Origin: an uncultured Hyphomicrobiales bacterium
GTDB taxonomy: Bacteria; Pseudomonadota; Alphaproteobacteria; Rhizobiales; CAJQND01
Direction of reading: 5' to 3'
Assembly (NCBI GenBank): GCA_905479595.1
Contig: CAJQND010000024.1
Span: 1-10,636 of the forward strand
DNA: 10,636 nucleotides
Part shown: positions 1-7,400 of the stretch, piece after piece
How the letters are laid out: the number at the start of each line of letters is the position of its first letter
Position numbering within the stretch: position 1 is the first letter of the stretch
Position numbers and translations under genes: made by a program
Notes under the pieces: generated by a model
What the model was told of the DNA's origin: nothing
Database searches by the model: none
What the model saw: only the letters and a program-made list of their open reading frames with translations

Positions 1-102
1 GTCAACGCCGCTTGCAACATCAAAAACAAGCTGCATAATCAATCATACAAAAGAGCCAGAGCCTCCAATGCTCAAAACGCTCTCATGACCCATTTTATAT
101 GA
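1..102 (+). CDS. C-terminal end of an unidentified protein entering from the left edge, possibly a transposase
   Basis: Reading from base 1, the plus strand is open for 33 codons and ends at TGA 100-102. The peptide begins VNAACNIKNK, ends ALMTHFI, and is rich in Lys, Arg and Asn (it includes LHNQSYKRAR). It reads more like real protein than the opposite frame over the same bases, and it stops about 10 bases before the point where the neighbouring methyltransferase loses its family sequence. That arrangement (an ORF ending just inside a breakpoint) is what the right end of an insertion sequence looks like, and the basic tail would suit a DDE transposase. I do not recognise the family. Its 5' part lies outside the window, and no terminal inverted repeat can be confirmed from one end. 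Confidence 0.35.
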   Translation, partial: VNAACNIKNKLHNQSYKRARASNAQNALMTHFI

Positions 103-450
103 CGACGGACAACATGGGAACCCCGCGAGAAGGAGATCATGTGCTGGAATATCGGCTATACTTTCCTTTGTAATGTCACCGGATATTTCGTGTTTATCGT
201 CGCTGTTATTCGCGCGGTAGGTCATCTGGGAATATTTGTCCCATTCCGAAGTGTAAATACACTTGCCACCAATCTCCTCGAATCCCTTCCTCAATCCGCC
301 AATACCGGCGAACAGATCAATAAATTCAAATTTGAATTCCGCGTTAGCGGATTCAGGTTCTTCATCTAGGAGAATCTCTGAGGTTTGCAGCATGACCCGT
401 CCTGTCATATCAGATTCATTTATCCGGTTATTATACATGCCGTTCGACAT
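43..450 (-). pseudogene. Truncated DNA (cytosine-5) methyltransferase, N-terminal fragment
   Basis: This is the start of a Dcm-type C5 methyltransferase. Motif I, which binds S-adenosylmethionine, is FIDLFAGIGGLRKGF (residues 43-57 from the ATG at 450). A motif II-like acidic turn (SEWD, 68-71) follows, then GDI (91-93), then the start of motif IV, LLLAGFPC, with the catalytic Cys at 113. Active enzymes continue with QPFS; here the frame reads CPSS and unrelated residues, and stops at TGA 43-45. Motifs V-X and the target recognition domain are missing, so it cannot methylate DNA. A whole enzyme of this family has about 320-420 residues. The ATG at 450 has no Shine-Dalgarno. The ATG at 391-393 (MLQTSEIL) has AGGA at 400-403, six bases upstream, and is the better start. 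No endonuclease partner is visible. The break may be an insertion after the Cys codon at 112-114. Confidence 0.82.
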
Positions 451-714
451 ACATTCAGATAAAATGCAACAATTCGTGCAATGTATCTCCGGTTTTGCCT
501 TGGTAAAATAAGTTTGCCCAAGGTCGCTCTCTCAATACACGATTCTCGAATAGTGGCACAACTTTTACAAAAGAACAAGAAGGGAACAAAGCATGGGAGG
601 GAAATCGGCCTTAGATACAAGCTGGTCGACTTTGCGAAACTGTTTGTAAAATCTCAAAAATACCTGGTTGTTTGCAACGCAACACAGGTCGAACCTCCGC
701 AAGCCGTCACAAAC
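451..714. other. Gene-poor AT-rich spacer between methyltransferase remnant and phasin gene
   Basis: No open frame in this stretch has recognisable protein character. The long plus-strand frame crossing it (481-1032) runs antisense into the phasin gene and is rejected. An 18-codon frame at 592-648 follows the LexA-like box but resembles nothing I know. The notable content is the LexA-like box at 573-587; the terminator begins just to the right, at 715. Confidence 0.6.
573..587. promoter_or_regulatory. LexA (SOS) box-like direct repeat GAAC-N7-GAAC
   Basis: Seen: GAAC at 573-576, seven bases, then GAAC at 584-587, each followed by A, in an A-rich context. On the minus strand it reads GTTC-N7-GTTC. 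This is the direct-repeat operator known for alphaproteobacterial LexA. Inferred: it may repress a promoter facing either way. On the minus strand the methyltransferase remnant starts 123-180 bases downstream. On the plus strand there is only a mini-ORF and then a terminator. An exact 8-base match occurs by chance about once per 65 kb per strand, so a coincidence is possible but unlikely within this short spacer. Confidence 0.5.
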
Positions 715-752
715 ACAAAAAACCCGACACCAAAACTGGTACCGGGTTTCTT
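715..752 (-). terminator. Rho-independent terminator of the phasin gene, possibly bidirectional
   Basis: On the minus strand AACCCGGTACC (748-738) pairs with GGTGTCGGGTT (731-721) as an 11-bp stem with two G-T wobbles and a six-base loop. The second arm ends in TT, and this runs on into TTTT (720-717). It lies about 60 bases past the phasin stop. Read on the plus strand, the same hairpin is followed by TCTTT, so it may also stop transcripts coming from the left. Confidence 0.82.
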
Positions 753-807
753 TAAAACAATACCTTTTTGGAACTACTATGTTCCTTCAGGTTGCCTTAA
801 GCGCTGG

Positions 808-1152
808 TTACTTGCCAGCAGCTTTGGTGAACTGTGCAACAGATGCTTCGAAAGGCTTGTAAGCTTCCTTGGCAACGTTGGTGTAGAGTTCGCCGAGCTT
901 GGTCATTTCAGCCATATAAGCTTCGCTTGCTTCTTTGGCTGCGCCCTGCTGAACTTCAAGAGCCTTGTCGATGGATTTAGCAGAGATTGTCTTTTCGACA
1001 GCTGCTGTACCAGTTTCAAAAGACTTGCGTGAGAATTCAGCCATTTCGCCAGCGATTGTCTGAAGGCCTTTAGTCATTGCGGTTGCGCTTGCGACATAAG
1101 CTTCCATACCATCTTTGCCGAAAGACTGCATGTTTTCAAAAGATTTCATCAT
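808..1152 (-). CDS. Phasin family protein (polyhydroxyalkanoate granule-associated, phasin_2 type)
   Basis: A small amphipathic, almost wholly alpha-helical protein without cysteine, rich in Ala, Glu, Lys and Met. Its heptad-like pattern (SFENMQSFGKDGMEAYVASATAM near the N-terminus) and the block AEFSRKSFETG are typical of phasin_2 proteins. Those coat polyhydroxybutyrate granules, controlling granule size and shielding the polymer. Family members are commonly about 110-150 residues. The longest frame starts at 1176 (122 residues) but its ATG has no ribosome site. AGGA at 1162-1165 sits nine bases before the ATG at 1150-1152, giving MMKSFENM and 114 residues, so I place the start there. The gene is monocistronic, with its own promoter region and a strong terminator. 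Two PhaR-like operators upstream suggest control by PHB or PhaR. No other PHB gene is in the window, so the granule role rests on family resemblance. Confidence 0.85.
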   Translation of the reverse strand: MMKSFENMQSFGKDGMEAYVASATAMTKGLQTIAGEMAEFSRKSFETGTAAVEKTISAKSIDKALEVQQGAAKEASEAYMAEMTKLGELYTNVAKEAYKPFEASVAQFTKAAGK

Positions 1153-1225
1153 TTTCATCATTCCTGTGCGTTTCATGGTGTTAAATCTGTGAGCTGCGGC
1201 GGTGTTCCCTTCGCGCTTGCAATTG

Positions 1226-1254
1226 TATTTATATGCACCGCATCATAATTACAA
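1226..1254 (-). promoter_or_regulatory. Putative phasin promoter
   Basis: On the minus strand TTGTAA (1254-1249) and TAAATA (1231-1226) are separated by 17 bases. They would start transcription about 1219, some 65 bases before the chosen phasin start. The downstream PhaR-like palindrome (1234-1242) lies in the spacer between the two hexamers, where a bound repressor would block polymerase. Both hexamers are imperfect; assignment is by position and spacing. Confidence 0.4.
1234..1242. promoter_or_regulatory. PhaR/AniA-like operator, promoter-proximal copy (TGCACCGCA)
   Basis: TGC-N3-GCA palindrome fitting TGCRNYGCA on both strands, lying between the proposed -35 and -10 of the phasin gene. 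PhaR-family repressors of alphaproteobacteria control phasin genes by binding TGC/GCA palindromes and are released by polyhydroxybutyrate. That the phasin promoter has such a site is seen; that PhaR binds it is inferred. Confidence 0.45.
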
Positions 1255-1263
1255 GTACTTTTT

Positions 1264-1275
1264 TGCACTGCACAA
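1264..1275. promoter_or_regulatory. PhaR/AniA-like operator, distal copy (TGCACTGCACAA)
   Basis: Second TGC-N3-GCA palindrome (1264-1272), starting exactly 30 bases from the first, or about three helical turns, so both would lie on the same face of the helix. The trailing CAA extends the fit to a longer TGCRNYGCASMA-type motif as I remember it from rhizobial PhaR. It sits just upstream of the proposed -35. Confidence 0.45.
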
Positions 1276-1559
1276 AAAATAATTCATTTTTTCGCCAAAT
1301 TCATCGGTTTAATTGTTTGGTAAGCGTAAACATTCCATAACGTCCTATGTTTAATTTTGATTTGGAAATGGCCGCTGCACGTTTGGAAAGTTTGTTTTTG
1401 TGCACTTTTAGGCAATTAAATCACCATCAGCCGGGAAGCGTTGCGCCAAAGGGCTTGAAACCGGGAACTTCCACAGCTATGCCATGGTCACTGTTTACGG
1501 ACAGAATCAGGTCCGGCTGGGAAATCCTCATAACGGCTCCGTTTGGAGCGAGGGACTGT

Positions 1560-2867
1560 ATGTTGAACCGTTCATCACGACATCAAAAAATGAGCCATGT
1601 TTTTACGCTGGCGCTGGCTGTTATACTTGTGGCTGTCAGCATCAACCTGGCAGAGGCACGGGGCAAATTCGCGTACATCTCGGTAGATGCATCCACCGGC
1701 AAGGTGTTGTATTCGGAAAATGCAGATTCCCGGCGCTACCCCGCCTCGCTGACGAAGATCATGACGCTCTACATATTGTTTGAGGAACTGAAGGCAGGAC
1801 GGGTCAAGAAATCGACCAAGTTCAAAGTCTCCCGCCACGCCGCTGCGCGTCCTCCATCGAAGCTTTACTTCAAGCCTGGCCAAAAAATCCGCGTTGACCA
1901 TGCCATCCTGGCGCTGGTGACCAAGTCTGCCAATGATGTGGCGGCAACGGTTGCTGAAAACATTTCCGGTTCTGAAAAAGCCTTTGCCAAACGCATGACC
2001 CGCACTGCACGCCGCCTTGGCATGAGCCGCACGGTTTTCAAAAACGCGTCAGGCCTGCCAAACAAGGGCCAGTACACGACGGCGCGCGACATGGCGACCC
2101 TTGGGCTTCGGGTGCAAAAGGATTTTCCTCGGTATTACGGTTACTTCAAAACCCGTTCGTTCAAATATAAAGGCCGTTCCTACCGCAACCACAACCGGTT
2201 GCTTGGTAAATATCGCGGCGTTGACGGTATCAAGACCGGTTTCATCCGGGCATCGGGTTTTAACCTCACCGCCTCCGTGCGCCGCAATGGCAAGCACATT
2301 GTCGCGGTGGTTATGGGCGGGCGCACCGGGCGTTCGCGCAATAACTACATGGTGAAAGTGCTCAACAGGGCCTTGAAAAAAGTGCCGCGCCGCAAGGGGG
2401 TTGGTCTTGCCTCCACTGCTGGCAATCCTCCAAGCGCAAAACCAACCAAGTTTTCGGCACCACCCAAAATGGGTAAATCCAACGGAAAAGAAAATGTGAC
2501 GTCGACCAATACGCCGATCATCACAAACTCCACCGGATCAATACCCTTGCAGAAGTCGTCCAAGACCCCTCTTCCCAAGGTTGCCAATGCTGGTGAAACA
2601 AGGGCCAAGACAGTTACCATAGGCGGTGGCAGCACCTGGAATATCCAGATCGGAGCTTATGCTACCGAGGCAGATGCCCACGCACGGCTTCGCAAAGCCC
2701 AGAAAACAGGCCTGAAATCGCTAAAGGGCAAACAGCTTCTGGCGGTGAAATATACAAAAGGCTACCGCGCCCGCTTCGCCGGTTTTAATAAAAACTCAGC
2801 CCGCAAGGCCTGCGACGCCCTGAAACGCAAGGCCATTGATTGCTTTCCGGTCGCGCCGCAAAGCTAA
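1560..2867 (+). CDS. D-alanyl-D-alanine carboxypeptidase (peptidase S11, PBP5-type) with C-terminal SPOR domain
   Basis: A periplasmic low-molecular-weight penicillin-binding protein that removes the terminal D-Ala from peptidoglycan stem peptides. From the ATG at 1560 (435 residues) there is a signal peptide with hydrophobic core VFTLALAVILVAVSI and probable cleavage after AEA (near residue 34). The three serine-acyltransferase motifs follow: SLTK (63-66, catalytic Ser and Lys), SAN (123-125) and KTG (225-227). A Ser/Thr/Pro/Lys-rich linker (about 280-355) leads to a SPOR domain (about 359-432, starting WNIQIGAYATEADA), which binds denuded glycan at the septum. This architecture is common in alphaproteobacteria. 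AGGGA at 1551-1555 precedes the ATG; the frame is open back to 1347 but that extension would bury the signal peptide. It converges on the J-domain gene with eight bases between stop codons. DacC, DacF or DacD would all be possible names; I give none. Confidence 0.9.
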   Translation: MLNRSSRHQKMSHVFTLALAVILVAVSINLAEARGKFAYISVDASTGKVLYSENADSRRYPASLTKIMTLYILFEELKAGRVKKSTKFKVSRHAAARPPSKLYFKPGQKIRVDHAILALVTKSANDVAATVAENISGSEKAFAKRMTRTARRLGMSRTVFKNASGLPNKGQYTTARDMATLGLRVQKDFPRYYGYFKTRSFKYKGRSYRNHNRLLGKYRGVDGIKTGFIRASGFNLTASVRRNGKHIVAVVMGGRTGRSRNNYMVKVLNRALKKVPRRKGVGLASTAGNPPSAKPTKFSAPPKMGKSNGKENVTSTNTPIITNSTGSIPLQKSSKTPLPKVANAGETRAKTVTIGGGSTWNIQIGAYATEADAHARLRKAQKTGLKSLKGKQLLAVKYTKGYRARFAGFNKNSARKACDALKRKAIDCFPVAPQS

Positions 2868-2875
2868 TTCGTTCC

Positions 2876-3598
2876 TCAATCGCCCAGCAACACATCTTTC
2901 GCCTGGTTGATGCGGGCAGCAAGATAATCTGACCCGCCCTGGTCTGGATGGTATTTCTTCATCAACCTGCGGTGGGCCTGGCGGATGTCGTCTTCGGTGG
3001 CGCCTGCGTTCAATCCCAGCGTTTCCAGCGCATCGGCCCGCGTCATTGGGCCGGTCTCAGCGCCCTTGCCGGCATTCTTGCCAGGTCCCGCCCGTGTGGC
3101 GGTTTCGCGCCAGTCCGGGTGGTGGCGATCAAGATAGGCTTCCAGCAATGCGGGTGACTGATCGTTTGCGGCAATGCATTCGCCCATGAGTTCGCCAAGT
3201 TGCTGAAGTGTCAGCTCTGACAAACGTTTGCCCATAAATGGCCCGGCGAGAATTTCACCGTCCATATCGCCACTATCATGGTCCAGTTCCATATCGAGCA
3301 GCGCGGTGCGCACATTCGAGGTTTGGCCGGCTGATTTGTTAGCACTCCCAAAGCCGCCGAACCCGCCAGCAGGTGCCATGCCAAGCCCGCGCGCCACCAT
3401 TAAAAACCCGTAAAGTGCCATCGGCCCGCCCACCAGCGCAAGGCCGCGTGTGGCAAGAAGGGTCCCGATCGCCAGCAACACCCCGCCACCAAGCACCCGC
3501 AATACGGAGGCCATCTGCGCAGGCGATGCCTTCAAAAAGGCGATCAACCCAAGCGGCAGGGCGACACAAATCAGGCCAATGATCAAGAGAAAGCGCAT
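2876..3598 (-). CDS. Membrane-anchored J-domain (DnaJ-like) protein
   Basis: A 240-residue protein with an N-terminal membrane region and a C-terminal J-domain. One hydrophobic helix (about 2-22) and a second hydrophobic stretch (about 34-70) are followed by a Gly-rich turn and an acidic segment (101-115). A middle region (about 118-165) contains LTLQQLGELMGEC and the helix LEAYLDRHHPDW. The J-domain (187-240) includes KKYHPDQGG with the HPD signature at 217-219, which stimulates the ATPase of a DnaK partner, and it ends flush with the protein. This plan (membrane anchor first, J-domain last, no zinc finger or client domain) resembles Tim14/Pam18- and DjlA-like proteins, so it probably recruits DnaK to the inner membrane; the client is unknown. 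It lies 15 bases after the VWA gene on the same strand and is probably cotranscribed. The ribosome site is weak. Confidence 0.85.
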   Translation of the reverse strand: MRFLLIIGLICVALPLGLIAFLKASPAQMASVLRVLGGGVLLAIGTLLATRGLALVGGPMALYGFLMVARGLGMAPAGGFGGFGSANKSAGQTSNVRTALLDMELDHDSGDMDGEILAGPFMGKRLSELTLQQLGELMGECIAANDQSPALLEAYLDRHHPDWRETATRAGPGKNAGKGAETGPMTRADALETLGLNAGATEDDIRQAHRRLMKKYHPDQGGSDYLAARINQAKDVLLGD

Positions 3599-3613
3599 TT
3601 TAGGTGTGTTCTT

Positions 3614-4357
3614 TTACGTCAGTTGTTCAAGTAAGCCGCGCACATCGCCGCCCTTCGCACGCGAATAATCGGCCAATGCGGCGCGTCCACCTGCAGCATA
3701 CACTGCCACAGCGGATAAAAGCTCGCGCAATTGCTGCGCTGAGGAAGAATCAAACCGGCACCAGGCACCTCTGGTCAACCGGGCTATTTCACGAAAAGCC
3801 TTTTCAGCGACCGGATCGCGGCCTTCCTGGAACATGAACAGCGGCACGCCGAGCATACCGATTTCGCCTGCCAGATTGCAAAGATGATCAACATCTTCTT
3901 CCATTGCGTCGCCCACATAGACAACGGCATTTACCTTGCCATTGGCCGCTTCACGCTTGATGCGCCCTAAAACCTTACGAATTTGCGTATGCCCGCCGCG
4001 ACAATCCACCGTGGTCATAAGATCGGCAAGCGCACGGGCATTGGAAACCCATTTCGATGCGCGGCATTCACCAAACCCACGAAAAAAGATCAATTGGACA
4101 TCAAGCCCGCCAATTTTCGCAGTTTCTTCAAACATCTCGCCCTGCAACTGCAAAGCGCGGTCCCAGGTGGGTTGACGCGACATGGTGGCGTCCATGGCAA
4201 ACATCAGCCGCCCACCCTCGCCGGTCTGTGCAGCCGGAGGCATTGAGCGCACCGTTTTCAGGAAAGCACCAATATCTGCATCGTCTGAAGCCGCTGGCGG
4301 GGTGCCAGCACTCGTTTTGGTGGTAACAGACGTAGTGGGTTTGGTCGTTTTCGCCAT
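3614..4357 (-). CDS. VWA-domain (von Willebrand factor A-like) protein, function unknown
   Basis: A 247-residue soluble protein. After a Thr/Lys/Ala-rich, probably disordered N-terminus (1-27) a VWA fold begins with LMFAMDATMS; D56, T58 and S60 form a DxSxS-type metal site (MIDAS), with T124 in GGHTQI and D150 in VVYVGDAMEED as likely further ligands. The alternation of beta strands and helices continues to FMFQEGRDPVAEKAFREIARLTRGAW, typical of the end of the domain. There is no signal peptide or membrane segment, so it should be cytoplasmic. VWA proteins usually act as metal-dependent protein interaction modules. AGGA at 4362-4365 precedes the ATG by four bases. The pairing with a J-domain gene 15 bases downstream suggests a shared process, perhaps assembly or remodelling of a complex, but no substrate can be named. 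Confidence 0.82.
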   Translation of the reverse strand: MAKTTKPTTSVTTKTSAGTPPAASDDADIGAFLKTVRSMPPAAQTGEGGRLMFAMDATMSRQPTWDRALQLQGEMFEETAKIGGLDVQLIFFRGFGECRASKWVSNARALADLMTTVDCRGGHTQIRKVLGRIKREAANGKVNAVVYVGDAMEEDVDHLCNLAGEIGMLGVPLFMFQEGRDPVAEKAFREIARLTRGAWCRFDSSSAQQLRELLSAVAVYAAGGRAALADYSRAKGGDVRGLLEQLT

Positions 4358-4440
4358 GGTTTCCTAAAGATAGGGAGAACTTGCGTTGATTTTAAGGGCT
4401 AAATGTCAATTTTTCCCGGTTTTCCTGCCAATTTTTCACG

Positions 4441-7400
4441 TTAAGCGCTTGGTTCCATGGACATGAGCGTTGCATTGCCGCCTGAGGCGGTGGTGTCGGT
4501 TGAGACCACCCTTTCTGTTGCAAAACGGGCAAGATAATGCGGGCCGCCTGCCTTTGGGCCGGTGCCTGAAAGGCCCTCGCCGCCAAACGGCTGAGATCCG
4601 ACGTTTGCACCGATCTGGTTGCGGTTGACGTAGAGGTTGCCGACCCGCACCCACTGGCGAACTTCATTAGCCGTTGTTTCAATCCGGCTATGTACGCCAA
4701 GTGTGAGCCCAAATCCGGTGGCGTTGATCGCGTCACACACAGCACCCAGCTGATCAGCCTGATAGCGCACGATATGGAGAACTGGCCCAAAAACCTCACG
4801 TTTCAACACATCAATGCCGCTCACTTCATATGCGGCAGGTGAAACAAATGTGCCGTTTTTGGTAGCCGCTGGCAGAGGCAGGTCGATGATCGTTTTGGCT
4901 TCAACCTTCATGCGCGCCTTGTGCGCGTCAAGACGGGTCTTGGCGTCTTTATCGATTACCGGGCCAACATCAGTTGCAAATTCCAGGGGGTCGCCCAGAC
5001 GGAGTTCCTCAACCGCTCCCTGCAACATGGGTAAAAACCGCCCGGCGATATCGTCCTGTACAAATACCACACGTGCGGCCGAGCATCGTTGCCCGGCGCT
5101 GTCATAGGCTGAGAGCACCAGATCTGCCACGGCTTGTTCCGGCAACGCTGTGGAATCAACGATCATTGCGTTAATGCCGCCGGTTTCGGCGATAAAAGGC
5201 ACAATTGCCCCGCCGCGCTTGGCCAGGCTCATATTGATGGCGCTCGCTGTTGCATTCGAGCCGGTAAAGGCAACACCGTTAATGCGGGTGTCGTTGACCA
5301 GCCCTGCCCCAATGCTCGCCCCGTTACCCGGTAAGAATTGCAGCACCTCACCAGGTACGCCCGCGCGATGCAGCAATTTCACCGCCTCAAAGGCAGTGAG
5401 TGGTGTTTGTTCTGCCGGTTTGGCAATCACTGCATTTCCAGCCGCGAGCGCTGCCGCCATCTGGCCGGTAAAAATAGCCAATGGAAAGTTCCATGGAGCA
5501 ATGCAGGCAAACACGCCGCGCCCATGCAGCGATATTTCATTAATTTCACCGGTTGGCCCCGGCAGTATCTGGGGCTCCGAGAAATCTGCCCGCGCACGCG
5601 CAGCATAGTAACGAAGGAAATCCACCGCCTCGCGCAAATCTGCCTGGGCATTGGCCAGCGTTTTTCCTGCTTCGCGGATAATTACAGCCAGCAGGCGGGC
5701 GCGGTTTTCCTCATAAAGATCAGCCGCACGCTCAAGCATTTCAGCCCGGGCAGCGCCGCCCAGTTTATCCCACGCATCGCTTGCAACTTTAGCGTTCTCC
5801 GCGGCCTTATCGATATGCGCTGCCTGCGCCTCAACCACAGCCCCCACCTTGACGCTGTGATCATGTGGGGAGAGCACGTCGCGGCTTTCCCCATCTACAT
5901 CCTTTCCGGCAACAAGCGGATGGGCCGTAAATCCGCCGCCAAGATCTTTGTGAATGTCTTTTAACAGGGCTTGGCGAACTGGATCGTCCCACAGGGGCAA
6001 ACCATCTGCATTGCGGCGCGGGCTGAACAATTCGCCTGGTGGCGGAATTTCTGGATGGGGCAAAATCTCCAGCGCTTCGGCACGTTCCACAGGATCGGCG
6101 ATGATTTCAGATATCGGCGCTTCATCATCAGCCAACCGGTTTACAAATGAGGTATTTGCGCCATTTTCCAAAAGCCGCCGCACAAGATAGGCAAGCAGGT
6201 TTTCATGGCTGCCCACAGGAGCATAAATCCGGCACGCAACATTTTCCTTATCGGCCCCGGCAACCTCTTCGTAAAGCGGCTGGCCCATGCCATGCAGACG
6301 CTGGAACTCGAAGTCCCGGCGGTTTCCCGCATAGGTTAGAATGGCCGCCAGTGAATGGGCGTTGTGGGTGGCAAATTGCGGGTAAATTGTCTCCTGGTTC
6401 GCCAGCATCAGTTTTGCGCAAGCGAGATAAGATACATCTGTGAAAACCTTACGGGTGAAAACCGGATAACTCTCAAAGCCCTGCTCCTGGGCATGTTTGA
6501 TTTCAGTGTCCCAATAAGCCCCTTTGACCAGACGGATTGGCAATTTTCGCCCGGTTTCCGCCGCCAATTCAGATAACCACTGCAAAACCGGATAAGCGCG
6601 TCTGCCATAGGCCTGCACCGCCAGGCCAAGGCCATTCCAGCCTTTCAGTTCCGGGGCCTGGGCAAGTTTTGCAAACAGTGACAAGGAAATGTCGAGACGC
6701 TCAGATTCTTCAGCGTCAATGGTCAAACCCAAGCCCCCCTGGCGTGCCAGTTCTGCCAGTTCCAAAATCCGCGGCAATAACTCGGCCTCCATGCGCGAGG
6801 CCTTGGCGGCTTCATAACGTGGATGAAGGGCGGAAAGCTTGACCGAAATCGACGGGCGCTCAAACACACTGGATTTACCAAGAGGACCTGCATTTTCGCC
6901 AACCGTGGCAAGCGCGTTTTTATAAGAGTCAAAATAGCCTTCCGCATCGCTGGCAGTCATTGCCGCCTCGCCCAGCATGTCATAGGAGTGCCGGTAGCCC
7001 ATGGCTTCCTTGAATTCCGCCAGTTCAAGAGCTTCAGAAATTGTCCGCCCAAGCACGAATTGCTTGCCCATGATGCGCATGGCATGGCGCATCGCCTGGC
7101 GGATGATCGGTTCACCGGACTGTTTGACCAGATTACCGAGGAAACCAAAGGCATCGGACGTTTTAGGCCCGCCCAGACCAGCCACCTTGCCGGTCAACAT
7201 CAAGCCCCAGGTGGATGCATTGACGAAGAGCGAACTCGATGCGCCGAGATGCTCTTCCCAATCCTTGCCGCCAATCTTGTCGGCAATCAGTTTATCAGCT
7301 GTATCGGCATCGGGGATACGCAGCAATGCTTCCGCCAGGCACATGAGCATCACCCCTTCCTGCGAGGATAAGTCATATTCCTGCATGAACGCATCTACTC

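Larger units (their letters stand above)
1177..1559. other. Divergent intergenic region between phasin and carboxypeptidase genes
   Basis: The left half (to about 1340) is AT-rich and holds the phasin promoter and two PhaR-like palindromes. A possible plus-strand promoter for the carboxypeptidase is TTGTTT (1313-1318), a 17-base spacer and CATAAC (1336-1341), which would leave a leader of about 210 bases. The carboxypeptidase frame happens to be open from an ATG at 1347, but the encoded 71 residues do not look like a signal peptide or a known domain. I therefore treat 1347-1559 as non-coding leader. Confidence 0.5.

Noticed and set aside
481..1032. 183-codon plus-strand open frame covering the spacer and much of the phasin gene
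   Set aside because: It is antisense to the well-supported phasin gene, crosses its terminator, has no ribosome site, and its translation shows no domain; Cys- and Phe-rich runs reflect the reverse complement of phasin codons.
4404..4409. TTGACA on the minus strand before the VWA gene as a promoter -35
   Set aside because: A perfect -35 hexamer, but no acceptable -10 lies 15-19 bases downstream, so I did not list it as a promoter.
5338..5964. 208-codon plus-strand frame inside putA
   Set aside because: Lies wholly antisense to strongly conserved PutA coding sequence and its translation has no protein-like character.
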